The notes: generated by a model from the sequence alone, not told the origin. DNA of 64,000 nt from Vibrio breoganii (GCF_001677275.1 NZ_CP016177.1:1550001-1614000), one strand, 5' to 3'; shown: positions 1-10,821, numbered from the stretch's first letter. A program made the numbers and translations.

Positions 1-1
1 T

Positions 2-253
2 CTGTTCATTGCCAATTACTACAAAGCGGATGCCATTTGCCTAGGGGTTCCCTCCCCTAAACCAAGGTCTTGGTTCAATGTCAGGGTTCGGGAAGTCTTT
101 GCCCGCATTAAAGCCATGCTCGATGTCTACATCATGAACACCCAACCCAAGTTCTTAGGCCCGCAAGAGCCGATATTGGATATGCTACCGAAATACGAAT
201 ACGGGCCAATCATGCCTCGATTCGTTCCCAAGCCGGTAGCTGAAAGCGAATAG
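2..253 (+). CDS. C-terminal fragment of an unidentified protein (5' end outside window)
   Basis: An open frame enters from the left edge and runs 83 residues to TAG at 251-253. The visible part starts LFIANYYKADAICLGVPS and ends MPRFVPKPVAESE. It contains a basic stretch (RSWFNVRVREVFARIKAML) and a proline-rich tail. I do not recognise the family, and the N-terminal domain that would identify it lies outside the window. Composition and the clean stop suggest a real gene. It is followed by about 150 bases of non-coding DNA before trxB and is probably a separate transcription unit. Confidence 0.6.
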   Translation: MFIANYYKADAICLGVPSPKPRSWFNVRVREVFARIKAMLDVYIMNTQPKFLGPQEPILDMLPKYEYGPIMPRFVPKPVAESE

Positions 254-359
254 CAATCAGCTATCTGCTGTTGTTAGGTCCTCATTTCGTGCCCTATCCT
301 TGATTTCTCCGCTTTCACACCAATATACCTTTAATCATCATCTTCAATTCGTGGCCTGA

Positions 360-1358
<999 letters not shown>

Positions 1359-1393
1359 ACAAAATTAATTACCTCTCATATTGAAATCTTAGC

Positions 1394-1422
1394 GTCCACA
1401 GAGTACATCTGTGGACCTTTTT
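1394..1422 (+). terminator. Intrinsic terminator of trxB
   Basis: An 8-bp perfect stem (GTCCACAG / CTGTGGAC) with a 7-base loop is followed by CTTTTT. It lies 36 bases after the trxB stop. It overlaps the GTG at 1411 that would open the longest cydD reading frame, which argues for the later cydD start at 1468. Confidence 0.9.
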
Positions 1423-1467
1423 CGATATACTCTCCCAAATCAAAATTATTCGCATTTAATCATATTC

Positions 1468-3240
1468 ATGGATAAGAAAACCCAAGGCGAGTTGAGCCGC
1501 TGGCTTAAACAGCAAAGTAAGCTAGCAAAGCGATGGTTGACCCTGACAGTTGTCGCAGGAGTTGCTTCTGCCGTTGTGCTCATCATTCAAGCCTCACTCA
1601 TCGCTCAGATCCTACATAGCCTCATCATTGAACATGCCGACAAGTATGATTTAGTCCCTCACTTCATTGGCCTTGGTGCGACAGTAATACTGCGCAGCGC
1701 CCTCGCTTGGGGCAGAGAGATTGCAGGGTACAGAAGTGGCGAACAGGTTCGCATCTATATCAGAGGCTTGGTGGTCGATAAAATGCGTCGCTTGGGGCCT
1801 GGCCATATTAAAGGTAAAACCGCCGGCGCATGGGGCACCATGCTGATCGAGCAGGTAGAAGAGATGCAAGATTTCTTCGCAAAATACCTACCGCAAATGG
1901 CACTCTCAGCGCTAATTCCTTTTATGATCTTGGTGGTGGTATTCCCACTCAACTGGGTCAGCGGACTGATATTTTTGATCACCGCACCGCTCATTCCGTT
2001 TTTCATGGCACTGGTTGGCAAAAAAGCTGCCGATGCAAACCGTAAAAACTTCAAAGCACTGCAACGCTTGTCAGGGCATTTTTATGACCGCTTGCAAGCG
2101 ATGACAACCATTCGTTTATTCGACCGTGCAAGAGATGAAAAAGAACAGTTACATGCTGCGTCAGAGGTGTTTCGCGAGCGCACGATGAGCGTATTGAAGA
2201 TCGCATTTTTGTCTTCTGCGGTATTAGAATTCTTCACTTCAATCTCCATTGCCCTCACCGCGGTTTATTTTGGTTTCACCTTTATCGGTGAGCTTAACTT
2301 TGGCCACTATGGCACCAGCGTTACCCTATTTACAGGCTTGTTCATCTTGATACTCGCACCCGAGTTCTACCAACCTCTTCGCGACCTTGGTACCTTTTAT
2401 CACGCCAAGCAGCAAGCCATTGGTGCGGCAGAAAGCATTGTTGATTTCTTGAATATTGAAGAGCCTAAACAAGAGAGCAACAAGCAGGTTATCACTAGTG
2501 AAGAAAACTGCGTGATAACAGCCTCTGATTTAATCGTTACCAGCACAGAAGGCAAGGTATTGGTTGGCCCTGTCAGCTTCACTCTAGAAACGGGCAAGAA
2601 AACAGCTTTGGTAGGCCCAAGCGGCGCAGGTAAAACCTCAATAATGAACGCCCTTCTTGGATTTCTTCCTTACCAAGGCAGTCTAACCATTAATGGCACA
2701 GAGTTATCTGAGGTTGATCTAAACAGCTACCGTTCAATGGTGAGCTGGGTAGGTCAAAACCCATTACTGGTTCATGGCACCATTGCCGAGAACCTTAACC
2801 TTGCTGAGAAAACCTTTAGCTCGCAAGAGTTACAAGACAAAATCAAACAGGCTCACGCCGATGAATTTATCGATAAACTGGGTCTAGATCATGCCATTTC
2901 GGATCGCTCTGGAGGCCTGTCTGTAGGCCAAGCTCAGCGTATTGCGCTAGCCCGAGCCTTGTTGCAAGATGGCCAATTTTGGCTGCTTGATGAGCCTACC
3001 GCTAGCTTGGATGCCCGCAGTGAATCGTTAATCAATGAGAGCCTGCAATCGGCTCTAGTGAATAAAACCGCGCTTATGGTCACTCACCAATTAAGTAACC
3101 TGCAGCAAATGGATCAAATATTAGTGTTGGAAAATGGCGCTCTTACTCAGCAAGGTAGCTACAGCGAACTAGAACATCAAGGCACCTTCAAAGCGATGCT
3201 GAATCAGCAGCAAACACTAGGAGGCGATATCGATGCGTGA
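1468..3240 (+). CDS. cydD: Heterodimeric ABC exporter CydDC, subunit CydD
   Basis: CydD and CydC form an inner-membrane ABC exporter needed for cytochrome bd assembly and periplasmic redox balance; cysteine, glutathione and heme-related roles have been proposed for the family. The protein has an N-terminal six-helix exporter domain (about residues 20-310) and a C-terminal ATPase with Walker A GPSGAGKTS, signature LSVGQAQRIALARAL and Walker B FWLLDEPTASLD. The frame is open back to a GTG at 1411, but that codon lies inside the trxB terminator hairpin. ATG 1468 (MDKKTQGELSRW) gives 590 residues, close to the family norm. The 3' end overlaps cydC by 8 bases, so translation is probably coupled. 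Confidence 0.95.
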   Translation: MDKKTQGELSRWLKQQSKLAKRWLTLTVVAGVASAVVLIIQASLIAQILHSLIIEHADKYDLVPHFIGLGATVILRSALAWGREIAGYRSGEQVRIYIRGLVVDKMRRLGPGHIKGKTAGAWGTMLIEQVEEMQDFFAKYLPQMALSALIPFMILVVVFPLNWVSGLIFLITAPLIPFFMALVGKKAADANRKNFKALQRLSGHFYDRLQAMTTIRLFDRARDEKEQLHAASEVFRERTMSVLKIAFLSSAVLEFFTSISIALTAVYFGFTFIGELNFGHYGTSVTLFTGLFILILAPEFYQPLRDLGTFYHAKQQAIGAAESIVDFLNIEEPKQESNKQVITSEENCVITASDLIVTSTEGKVLVGPVSFTLETGKKTALVGPSGAGKTSIMNALLGFLPYQGSLTINGTELSEVDLNSYRSMVSWVGQNPLLVHGTIAENLNLAEKTFSSQELQDKIKQAHADEFIDKLGLDHAISDRSGGLSVGQAQRIALARALLQDGQFWLLDEPTASLDARSESLINESLQSALVNKTALMVTHQLSNLQQMDQILVLENGALTQQGSYSELEHQGTFKAMLNQQQTLGGDIDA

Positions 3241-4966
3241 GTTACTTCCTTACCTCAAACTGTATAAAAAGCATTGGTTTGGTCTATCCCTAGGCATGAT
3301 TTTGGGCTTTCTTACCCTATTTGCTTCTATCGGTCTACTGACTTTATCTGGCTGGTTTTTGTCCGCTGCTGCTGTGGCAGGACTCACTATAGCCCGAGAA
3401 ACCTTCAACTACATGCTTCCTGGTGGCGGCGTTCGTGGCCTTGCTATGGGTCGTACTGCTGGTCGTTGGGGCGAGCGCGTCGTGTCACACAACGCAACCT
3501 TTAAGCTGCTTACGGATTTGCGTGTTTACTTCTATGAGAAACTCACCCCGCTGATCCCTGGTCGTGTGGGTGGATTGCGTGATGCCGACCTGCTCAACCG
3601 CTTAGTCGCGGATGTATCAGCCATGGACCACGTCTACCTGCGTCTTGTAAGCCCAGTAATACTCAGCATTCTAGGTATCACCTGCCTAACGGGTTTCTTG
3701 GTGTGGTTTGATAGTGATATCGGTCTAACACTTGGCGCTATCTTGATGGCTCTTGTTTTGATCTGGCCTGTACTCTTTTATAAATTGGGTAAGGGTAATG
3801 GGCATAGACTGACGCAAAACCGCGCAGACCTTCGTATCCGCGCTCTAGATTGGGTTGAAGGCCACAGCGAGCTTTTATTATTTGGCGCGGAAAAACGCTA
3901 CAGAGAAAAGATCGACCAAGCGCAAATGGCACTGATGAGCAATCAGGCAGTCAACGCTCATATTACCGGTCTTGCCAACGCTTTACTGTTATTGGCCAAT
4001 GGCATGACGCTACTGCTGATCTTATGGATGTCAGCAGACGGAATTGGCGGATCTGTACCTAGCCCACTTATCGCTCTGGTGGTATTTGCAACCCTAGCCA
4101 GTGTAGAGTTATTAATGCCGATTGCTGGGGCGTTCCAATACCTAGGGCAAACGCTGGCATCTGCACGACGTCTCAATGAGATCATCGGCGCTGAGCCTGA
4201 TGTACAATTCCCTACCTATACCAACAACAAAGTCATCGGTACTAATAATAAAGTTGCCGTCGAGTTTAGCGATATTTCATTTGCCTACGAAAGCAATGCA
4301 CCCCTTGCTGTAGACAATCTATCACTGAGCGTGCCAGCAGGCAGTAAGCTTGCCATTCTCGGTAAAACCGGCAGTGGTAAATCAACGCTGCTTCAATTGC
4401 TGACCCGCTACTGGGATGTTCAGCAAGGTGATATCAAGATTGGCGGACAGGCACTGACCGAGCTCTCTGAATCAGAGCTTCGCAGACTTATCTCGGTAGT
4501 GAGCCAGCGTGTTGATGTGTTAAATGGCACCTTGCGCGACAACCTATTAATTGCAAAATCTGATGCCGACGACAGTGAATTAGCCGGAACGCTATCAAAA
4601 GTTGGCCTTGAGTACTTGATGGATGCACCTGGGCTTGATCAATGGCTAGGCGATGGCGGAAGACAACTCTCTGGCGGCGAGAAACGCCGTATCGGTATCG
4701 CTCGCGCCGTATTGCACAACGCCCCTATCCTTCTACTCGACGAACCTACAGAAGGCCTAGATCGCTCTACTGAGTCACAAATCATGTCGCTACTCGAGCA
4801 GCACTATCAAGACAAAACCGTGGTCTTTGTAACCCACCGTCTGGTAGGCCTAAGTAAGATGGATAATGTTGTGGTACTTGAGCAAGGCAAGCTAGTAGAA
4901 CAAGGCGAGCACAGCGAGCTTTTAAAACAAAAAGGGCGCTATTTCCAATTGCATCAAGCGATCTAG
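3233..4966 (+). CDS. cydC: Heterodimeric ABC exporter CydDC, subunit CydC
   Basis: This 577-residue partner of CydD has an N-terminal transmembrane exporter domain and a C-terminal ATPase. Walker A is LGKTGSGKSTLL, the signature is LSGGEKRRIGIARAVL, and Walker B is ILLLDEPTEGLD, followed by the H-loop THRL. Its ATG lies inside the last codons of cydD (GATGCGTGA), a coupled overlap. The operon ends at a GC-rich intrinsic terminator 31 bases downstream. Length and motifs are complete. Confidence 0.96.
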   Translation: MRELLPYLKLYKKHWFGLSLGMILGFLTLFASIGLLTLSGWFLSAAAVAGLTIARETFNYMLPGGGVRGLAMGRTAGRWGERVVSHNATFKLLTDLRVYFYEKLTPLIPGRVGGLRDADLLNRLVADVSAMDHVYLRLVSPVILSILGITCLTGFLVWFDSDIGLTLGAILMALVLIWPVLFYKLGKGNGHRLTQNRADLRIRALDWVEGHSELLLFGAEKRYREKIDQAQMALMSNQAVNAHITGLANALLLLANGMTLLLILWMSADGIGGSVPSPLIALVVFATLASVELLMPIAGAFQYLGQTLASARRLNEIIGAEPDVQFPTYTNNKVIGTNNKVAVEFSDISFAYESNAPLAVDNLSLSVPAGSKLAILGKTGSGKSTLLQLLTRYWDVQQGDIKIGGQALTELSESELRRLISVVSQRVDVLNGTLRDNLLIAKSDADDSELAGTLSKVGLEYLMDAPGLDQWLGDGGRQLSGGEKRRIGIARAVLHNAPILLLDEPTEGLDRSTESQIMSLLEQHYQDKTVVFVTHRLVGLSKMDNVVVLEQGKLVEQGEHSELLKQKGRYFQLHQAI

Positions 4967-4997
4967 TGGATTAGTCGCAGACTTTGGACTAACCAAC

Positions 4998-5033
4998 AAA
5001 AAGCCCCGCAACGTAAACGCTGCGGGGCTTTTT
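4998..5033. terminator. Bidirectional terminator between cydC and the MDR reductase
   Basis: AAAAAGCCCCGCA and TGCGGGGCTTTTT form a long GC-rich stem with an A-run on one side and a T-run on the other. It serves cydC on the plus strand and the convergent gene ending at 5046 on the minus strand. Confidence 0.95.
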
Positions 5034-5045
5034 ACTTACCACTAT

Positions 5046-6047
5046 TTAGTCGTTAAAGCCTTCCAGCACTATCTTTCCGCGTGCTTTTTGAGACTCTAAA
5101 AGCGCATGTGCTCGCTTCAGATTTGTCGCGTTGATCGCGCCAAAGTGCTCTCCTAGAGTGGTTTTCACCTCTCCAGAGTCGATCATTGTTGCCACCTTTG
5201 CTAAGATCTCATGCTGCTTTTGCATGTCGTCGGTTTCAAACATCGAGCGGGTATACATAAACTCCCAGTGCAAGGACACACTCTTTGGTTTAAGCGCTCG
5301 AATATCAAAAGACGAAGGGTCATCAATCAAGCCAAATTGACCTTGTGGCTTTATGACCTTCATAACTTCAGGCATGTGCTGTTCGGTATTGTTGAGACTC
5401 ACCACATAATCGACACAATCATTCATCCCAAGTTGCTCACTCATGGATTGGTTGTGATCAATCACCTGATCTGCGCCAAGCTGTTTTAGCCACTCCACAG
5501 AGGCAGGACGCGAAGCGGTCGCTATCACCTTCAAGTTAGTGAGCTTTTTCACTAGCTGGACCATAATTGAACCTACCCCGCCCGCAGCGCCGATGATAAG
5601 AATGCTTTGATTTGCTTCTGTATTAACTTTTAGGCGGTCAAACAACATCTCCCAAGCGGTTAACGTAGTCAAAGGCAAGGCTGCAGCCTGAGACACGCTC
5701 ACGGAAGTTGGAGCTAGACTGGCAATGCGCTCATCCACTAATTGAAATTCAGCATTGGTACCAGAGCGCGTAAGATCCCCCGCATACCAAACAAGGTCGC
5801 CAACGTTAAACAAAGACACTTGATCGCCTACCTCTTCGACAATACCCACCGCATCCCAACCGATCACTTTATAGCCGGACTCTGGAGCCACATTGGCACG
5901 TATTTTGGTGTCTACCGGGTTGACGGAAATAGCTTGCACCTTAACAAGTAGATCCCTGCCTGCTGCATTGGGTTTATCGAGCGTGATGTCCTGTAGTGAC
6001 GCTTCATTGTCGATAGGTAGGTTTACTTGATATCCAACTGCCTTCAT
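5046..6047 (-). CDS. Zinc-type alcohol dehydrogenase-like NADPH:quinone reductase (MDR family)
   Basis: This 333-residue cytosolic oxidoreductase belongs to the medium-chain dehydrogenase/reductase superfamily. The GroES-like domain (about 1-130) contains AISVNPVDTKIR, typical of the quinone-oxidoreductase branch. The Rossmann domain carries IIGAAGGVGSIMVQL (about 150-165) for NAD(P)H. No structural or catalytic zinc cysteines are visible, so it is likely a zinc-free reductase. It is divergent from a LysR regulator with a short shared promoter, which suggests local control. The substrate is unknown; reduction of quinones or reactive enones is the usual family inference. Confidence 0.85.
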   Translation of the reverse strand: MKAVGYQVNLPIDNEASLQDITLDKPNAAGRDLLVKVQAISVNPVDTKIRANVAPESGYKVIGWDAVGIVEEVGDQVSLFNVGDLVWYAGDLTRSGTNAEFQLVDERIASLAPTSVSVSQAAALPLTTLTAWEMLFDRLKVNTEANQSILIIGAAGGVGSIMVQLVKKLTNLKVIATASRPASVEWLKQLGADQVIDHNQSMSEQLGMNDCVDYVVSLNNTEQHMPEVMKVIKPQGQFGLIDDPSSFDIRALKPKSVSLHWEFMYTRSMFETDDMQKQHEILAKVATMIDSGEVKTTLGEHFGAINATNLKRAHALLESQKARGKIVLEGFND

Positions 6048-6100
6048 TGTTTGCTCTCCAGATTGATTCCGTTATATACAACCAGTTTAATTGACACGTT

Positions 6101-6115
6101 TAGTTTGAAAAACTA
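6101..6115. promoter_or_regulatory. LysR-type operator candidate (T-N11-A palindrome)
   Basis: TAGTTTGAAAAACTA is a perfect 6-bp inverted repeat around GAA and matches the T-N11-A form of LysR-family sites. It lies in the 104-bp region between the divergent oxidoreductase and lysR genes, 36 bases before the regulator start. This position suits autoregulation and control of the neighbour. Confidence 0.55.
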
Positions 6116-6151
6116 AGCTTCGCTCAAAACACTTTTTACAAAAAGTTAAAA

Positions 6152-7054
6152 ATGAAATCACTGCATGATATTAAAGTCTTCCTTGAAACCGCAAAGCTCG
6201 GCAGCCTTTCCGCTGCTGCTCGTAGTTTAGACCAAACTCCAGCTGCCATTAGTCGGACGATTCAAAGATTAGAAACAGAGCTCGAGGTCCCGCTGTTTAT
6301 TCGCTCCACTAGAAAGCTAAGACTCTCTCCTCAAGGAGAGTTATTTCTGCCTCGCTGTCAGCAAGCCATGCTTATCTTTGAGCAAGGTATCGATGAACTA
6401 ACAGAAAAAGATCAAGAGTTAGCCGGCAATATCAATCTCTCTATGCCCTCAGATACAGGGCGAGGTGTCATTATGCCGCTCATCGATGAGTTTTTGGCTC
6501 TGCACCCTAAGGTATCGGTGCACGTGCATCTTTCCGACAGCTACGCCGACCTCTACGAGCAAAATGTCGATGTGGCTCTGCGCATTGGAGAACCTGAAGA
6601 CTCCAACATGATTGCCATCCCCCTGTATAAAGAAAACTATCGAATTTTGTGCGCCTCTCCTGAATACATAGAGTCACATCCTAAAATCACCCAACCAGAG
6701 GATCTCACGGAGCACAACTGCCTATGCTTCGCCCTGAATCAAAAGCTGCACAATCGTTGGCACTTTATTCAGCATGAATCTCAGCAACAATTGGTGGTTA
6801 AGGTAAACGGAAATCGCAAAACCAGCGATGGGCAGATGGTGCGTCAATGGGCACTCAACGGGCATGGTGTCGCGTATAAATCACGACTGGATGTACTGCA
6901 AGATATTAGAGAAGGTCGCTTAATGACTCTAGCGCAACAGTGGCGCGGCGAGCACGCCCCATTGTATATGATATTTACCGACCGAAGTCAGTTCAGTGGA
7001 TTGGTGAAAGCCCTGAAAGAGTTTCTGCAAACGAGGCTGAAAGCTCTCAGCTGA
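6152..7054 (+). CDS. LysR-family transcriptional regulator
   Basis: The 300-residue protein has an N-terminal winged helix-turn-helix (about residues 3-60, LGSLSAAARSLDQTPAAISRTIQRLE) and a periplasmic-binding-protein-like effector domain. The region SMPSDTGRGVIMPLIDEFLALHP matches the CrgA/PA2758-like subgroup. It is divergent from the MDR oxidoreductase and probably controls it through the palindrome at 6101. The effector cannot be read from sequence. A long repeat array starts 14 bases after its stop. Confidence 0.88.
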   Translation: MKSLHDIKVFLETAKLGSLSAAARSLDQTPAAISRTIQRLETELEVPLFIRSTRKLRLSPQGELFLPRCQQAMLIFEQGIDELTEKDQELAGNINLSMPSDTGRGVIMPLIDEFLALHPKVSVHVHLSDSYADLYEQNVDVALRIGEPEDSNMIAIPLYKENYRILCASPEYIESHPKITQPEDLTEHNCLCFALNQKLHNRWHFIQHESQQQLVVKVNGNRKTSDGQMVRQWALNGHGVAYKSRLDVLQDIREGRLMTLAQQWRGEHAPLYMIFTDRSQFSGLVKALKEFLQTRLKALS

Positions 7055-7067
7055 TAGATACGAAAGA

Positions 7068-8104
7068 CCGTCATCCTGAACTTGATTCAGGATCTTAGTG
7101 AGCACATAGTTAAGTTATCCACTCCCCAAGATACTGGATAAATACTTCGTATTTTCCAGTATGACGTGGATTCAGGGTGAGTTATTTAGAAGAGAACCGT
7201 TGTCACTACGAAAGCCGAAATAACCGTCATCCTGAACTTGATTCAGGATCTTAGTGAGCACATAGTTGAGCTATGCACTCTCCAAGATACTGGATAAATA
7301 CTTCGTATTTCCCAGTATGACGTGGATTTAGGGTGAGTTGTTCAGAAGAATGTAGTTGTCACTACGAAAGCTTAAATAGCCGTCATCCTGAACTTGATTC
7401 AAGAACTTAGTGAGCACATAGTTAAGTTATCCAATCCCCAAGATACTGGATAAATACTTCGTATTTTCCAGTATGACGTGGATTTAGGGTGAGTTGTTTA
7501 GAAGAGATCCGTTGTCACTACGAAAGCCGAAATAACCGTCATCCTGAACTTGATTCAGGATCTTAGTGAGCACATAGTTGAGTAATGCACTCCCCAAGAT
7601 ACTAGATAAATACTTCGTATTTTCCAGTATGACGTGGATTTTAGGGTGAGTTATTCAGAAGAATATAGTTGTCATTACCAAAGCCGAAATAGCCGTCATC
7701 CTGAACTTGATTCAGGATCTTAGTGAGCACATAGTTGAGTAATGCACTCCCCAAGATACTGGACAAATACTTCGTCTTTTCCAGTAAGACGTGAATTTTA
7801 GGGTGAGTTGTTCAGAAGAATATAGTTGTCATTACCAAAGCTAAAATAGCCGTCATCCTGAACTTGATTCAGGATCATAGTGAGCACATAGTTGAGTTAT
7901 GCACTCCCCAAGATACTGGATAAATACTTCGTATCTTCCAGTATGACGTGGATTTAGGGGGAGTTGTTCAGAAGAATGTAGTTGTCACTACGAAAGCTTA
8001 AATAACCGTCATCCTGAACTTGATTCAGGATATTAGTGAGCACATTGTTGAGTTATGCACTTCCCAAGATACTGGATAAATACTTCGTATCTTCCAGTAT
8101 GACG
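7068..8104. repeat. Tandem array of about 6.6 copies of a 156-bp intergenic repeat
   Basis: Units begin at 7068, 7224, 7380, 7536, 7693, 7850 and 8006, giving spacings of 156-157 bases. Each unit holds two hairpins in opposite orientation. The first is CGTCAT, a CCTGA/TCAGG stem, then ATCTTAGTGAGCACA. The second is CCCAAGAT, an ATACTGG/CCAGTAT stem closed by an ACTTCGT loop, then GACG. A linker with GTTGTCACTACGAAAGC joins units. Copies differ by scattered substitutions. The array fills the whole interval between lysR and serC, and the last copy is truncated after its second hairpin. No open frame in it looks like a gene. Confidence 0.97.
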
Positions 8105-8157
8105 GCTAACGGAAAGCCCGGTTAATACCAAGCGACTTTCCTTCAAACTTTCAGCTA

Positions 8158-9240
8158 TTAATTATTCGCTTTCTCAAACTCACTCATAAACGCAACCAGC
8201 GCATTTACGCCTTCTTCTGTCATTGCATTATAGATAGAAGCGCGCATGCCGCCCACGGCTCTGTGGCCTTTTAACGCCACTAGGCCTTTCGCTTCCGCTT
8301 GCTCTAGGAACAAAGCATCAAGCTCTGGTTTTGCCAATTGGAAAGGTACATTCATCAATGAACGGTTATCTGGATGAACATCATTCTTGTAGAAAGCAGA
8401 GTCATCTATTGCCTTGTACAGGGCTGCCGCCTTGTTGCGGTTACGTTTTTCCATCTCAGCGATACCGCCGATGGATTTTAGCCACTTGAACACCAATCCA
8501 GACAAATACCAAGCGTACGTTGGTGGCGTGTTGTACATAGACTCTTTCTCATCGAGCAGTTTGTAGCTTAGCGTGCTCGGCAAGATGTCACTGGCCAGAT
8601 CCAGTAAATCATCACGAACAATCACCAGTGTAATGCCCGCAGGACCGATGTTCTTCTGTGCTCCGGCATAGATAACGCCAAACTTACTCACATCGATCTG
8701 GCGAGACAAAATCGTCGATGACATATCCGCAACGATAGGTTTATCAGTCACCGGAAGGTCATTGATCTCGATGCCATCAATGGTTTCATTTGGGCAGTAG
8801 TGCACGTATGCGGCGTCATCATCGATAGGCCAAGATGCCGCAGGCGCAATCGCGGCCTTACCATCACGTTCAGTTTTAGCGTCAACAATCTGAACCTCAC
8901 AATACTTATTCGCTTCTGCAATAGCACTGTTTGCCCAGTAACCACCGTCAACGTAACACGCCTTAGTAGCTTGACCGAGAAGGTTCATTGGCACTGCAGA
9001 GAACTGAGCGCGAGCCCCGCCCTGACAGAATAGGATTTTGTAGTTGCTAGGCACTTGAAGTAATTCGCGCAGGTCGCGCTCGGCAGCTTCCGCTACTGCA
9101 ATAAACTCTTTACTGCGATGGCTAATTTCCATCACTGAGCGGCCCATACCGTTCCAGTTTACAAACTCTTTCTGAGCTAATTCCATCACGGCTTTTGGTA
9201 GGCCAGCAGGTCCGGCACTAAAGTTATAAATGGCGTCCAT
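8158..9240 (-). CDS. serC: Phosphoserine aminotransferase
   Basis: SerC converts 3-phosphohydroxypyruvate and glutamate to phosphoserine, and also acts in pyridoxal phosphate synthesis. The 360-residue class V aminotransferase starts with the diagnostic [11 protein letters not shown]. The PLP lysine is Lys196 in [12 protein letters not shown], and HRSKEF and [10 protein letters not shown] are also conserved. Length matches the family. It stands alone here, without the gyrA or aroA neighbours seen in some gammaproteobacteria. Its 3' end faces the 156-bp repeat array. Confidence 0.97.
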   Translation of the reverse strand: MDAIYNFSAGPAGLPKAVMELAQKEFVNWNGMGRSVMEISHRSKEFIAVAEAAERDLRELLQVPSNYKILFCQGGARAQFSAVPMNLLGQATKACYVDGGYWANSAIAEANKYCEVQIVDAKTERDGKAAIAPAASWPIDDDAAYVHYCPNETIDGIEINDLPVTDKPIVADMSSTILSRQIDVSKFGVIYAGAQKNIGPAGITLVIVRDDLLDLASDILPSTLSYKLLDEKESMYNTPPTYAWYLSGLVFKWLKSIGGIAEMEKRNRNKAAALYKAIDDSAFYKNDVHPDNRSLMNVPFQLAKPELDALFLEQAEAKGLVALKGHRAVGGMRASIYNAMTEEGVNALVAFMSEFEKANN

Positions 9241-9326
9241 TTCGTTTACTTACTCCAAGTGATTCAATCAATGTTTTCAATGACTATACCCCAGCTTAAA
9301 ACAAGATTTAAGTCTCATTTTGATAT

Positions 9327-9373
9327 AAAAAAGCCATAGTTGGTATAAAGGACCAAACTATGGCTTTTTTTTC
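9327..9373 (-). terminator. Intrinsic terminator of the DUF945 gene
   Basis: AAAAAGCCATAGTTGGT pairs with ACCAAACTATGGCTTTTTTTT, with one bulged base. Read on the minus strand it ends in a T-run just after the gene ending at 9389. It also lies upstream of serC and separates the two transcripts. Confidence 0.88.
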
Positions 9374-9388
9374 TGTAGGTAATTGGTT

Positions 9389-10657
9389 TTACTGTGCTTG
9401 TTGTGGCAATAGCATTGGCAGCAATAACGACATTACCGGTACTTCTTTGCCATTAGAGAACAGTATATTTCCATCTTTCAACTGCAAAGACATTTTGTAA
9501 CCATCATCAGTCTGCGATGCAACTTCCATGATCAACAATTCATCTAGGTTTTCTTGAATGAAAGGGTAAGCCATCACCAAGTCACTAGAAACAAAGGCAT
9601 TCATATCCCCTTGCAACAGTTCGATAAGCTGTAAGAAATCTTTCGATGTGTTCGCCTCACCCGAAGGCAGGTTCATATTCCAGTTTGACTCAAAATGACC
9701 TTCGTCCACATCAACGCTGAATTTATTCAAAGACATGAAGAAACCCTTAGCCAGAAACTCATCGACTTTAGGTAATGCTTTAGCGGTGTCTTGCTCTGTC
9801 CATACAGGGCTATTCTGATACATCTCAGACAAATCCAAGAATGCAGATTTATCAAAACCACCAGCGGTAAAGCTTAGGCTTAGGTTTTTAGCCTCACCAT
9901 CATGGTTTTTAAACTCCTGCAGAGTCAGTTGATAATCCCCTTGCAGAGTGTGTGCCGTTTCGTCTTGGCTGGTTTGGAATTGATAGCTCAAGCCCCCCAT
10001 TTCCACTAAGTTGACACCCTCATAGTCGTTAACCACAAAGCTATCTAGAGAAAGGGTTTGCTCACCCATCCAAAGCCCTTGCTCTACTTTACCTTCACCA
10101 CTGCTTGCTAGGCCATCAAATCGAATCATAGCGCCATTTTGATAGTCAAACTCAAGAGAAGGCATAGTTAATTGATATTCAAGCTCACCTAATACTGTCA
10201 CAGAGCCTTCGATATCTAGTGCGCCCAACAGTGCTGTCATTGGCTCGCTACCGGCGATATCAAATTGCTGCGCTTTTACGTTGGTAGAAAACTCAGTATT
10301 ACCATTAAGTTGAGTCGTTGTGAGAAGCTTAAGCTCAGGCACTTGAGAATAGAAAGTCTCGCCACTTAGGCTCAACATCCCATGATTAATATTGTGTACC
10401 AGCTCATACTGTGTCGGCCAGCCGTAAGCATTCAGCTGAGCCACAGCTTGCGGATCTATTACGGTGACTAGCGTCTTAGCCACAGAGCTTAGATAGCCTC
10501 TATCGTATTCTTCTAGTTCTACCTTGATGTCTTGATTGTCAAAGTTTTGAATACCGTCAGTCACTATGGTTTGTCCAATGTGACCTACGGCCAAAGGCCA
10601 GATACCGATAAGGGCTACTGCACCGCCTACTGCGGCTATTGATTTTAATTGTCGCAT
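9389..10657 (-). CDS. YdgA-family (DUF945) envelope protein
   Basis: The 422-residue protein starts with a hydrophobic segment (AAVGGAVALIGIWPLAVGHIG, about residues 8-28) that could be a signal anchor or uncleaved signal. The rest looks periplasmic. ELEEYDRGYLSSVAKTLVTV is the hallmark region of the DUF945/YdgA family, and the remainder is beta-rich as in that family. The function is not established. It is a single gene with its own terminator. The start at 10657 is followed directly by a basic MRQLK leader, which fits a membrane-inserted N-terminus. Confidence 0.85.
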   Translation of the reverse strand: MRQLKSIAAVGGAVALIGIWPLAVGHIGQTIVTDGIQNFDNQDIKVELEEYDRGYLSSVAKTLVTVIDPQAVAQLNAYGWPTQYELVHNINHGMLSLSGETFYSQVPELKLLTTTQLNGNTEFSTNVKAQQFDIAGSEPMTALLGALDIEGSVTVLGELEYQLTMPSLEFDYQNGAMIRFDGLASSGEGKVEQGLWMGEQTLSLDSFVVNDYEGVNLVEMGGLSYQFQTSQDETAHTLQGDYQLTLQEFKNHDGEAKNLSLSFTAGGFDKSAFLDLSEMYQNSPVWTEQDTAKALPKVDEFLAKGFFMSLNKFSVDVDEGHFESNWNMNLPSGEANTSKDFLQLIELLQGDMNAFVSSDLVMAYPFIQENLDELLIMEVASQTDDGYKMSLQLKDGNILFSNGKEVPVMSLLLPMLLPQQAQ

Positions 10658-10821
10658 ATTCTTATAATTTCTGTGTTTGCACGTCTACTCTCTTTTATAC
10701 AGATAAAATTGAGATAAATCAGTATTTTCTAGGATATTTTCGCTTTACTGGCATAACTTTAACTGGCTCTCATTTGAGTTAGATTAAAATTGTTACAGTG
10801 CAATAAAAAGATGGGTTGATT

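Noticed and set aside
7060-8110. CRISPR array
   Set aside because: Units are 156 bp, without short constant repeats separated by unique spacers, and no cas genes are present.
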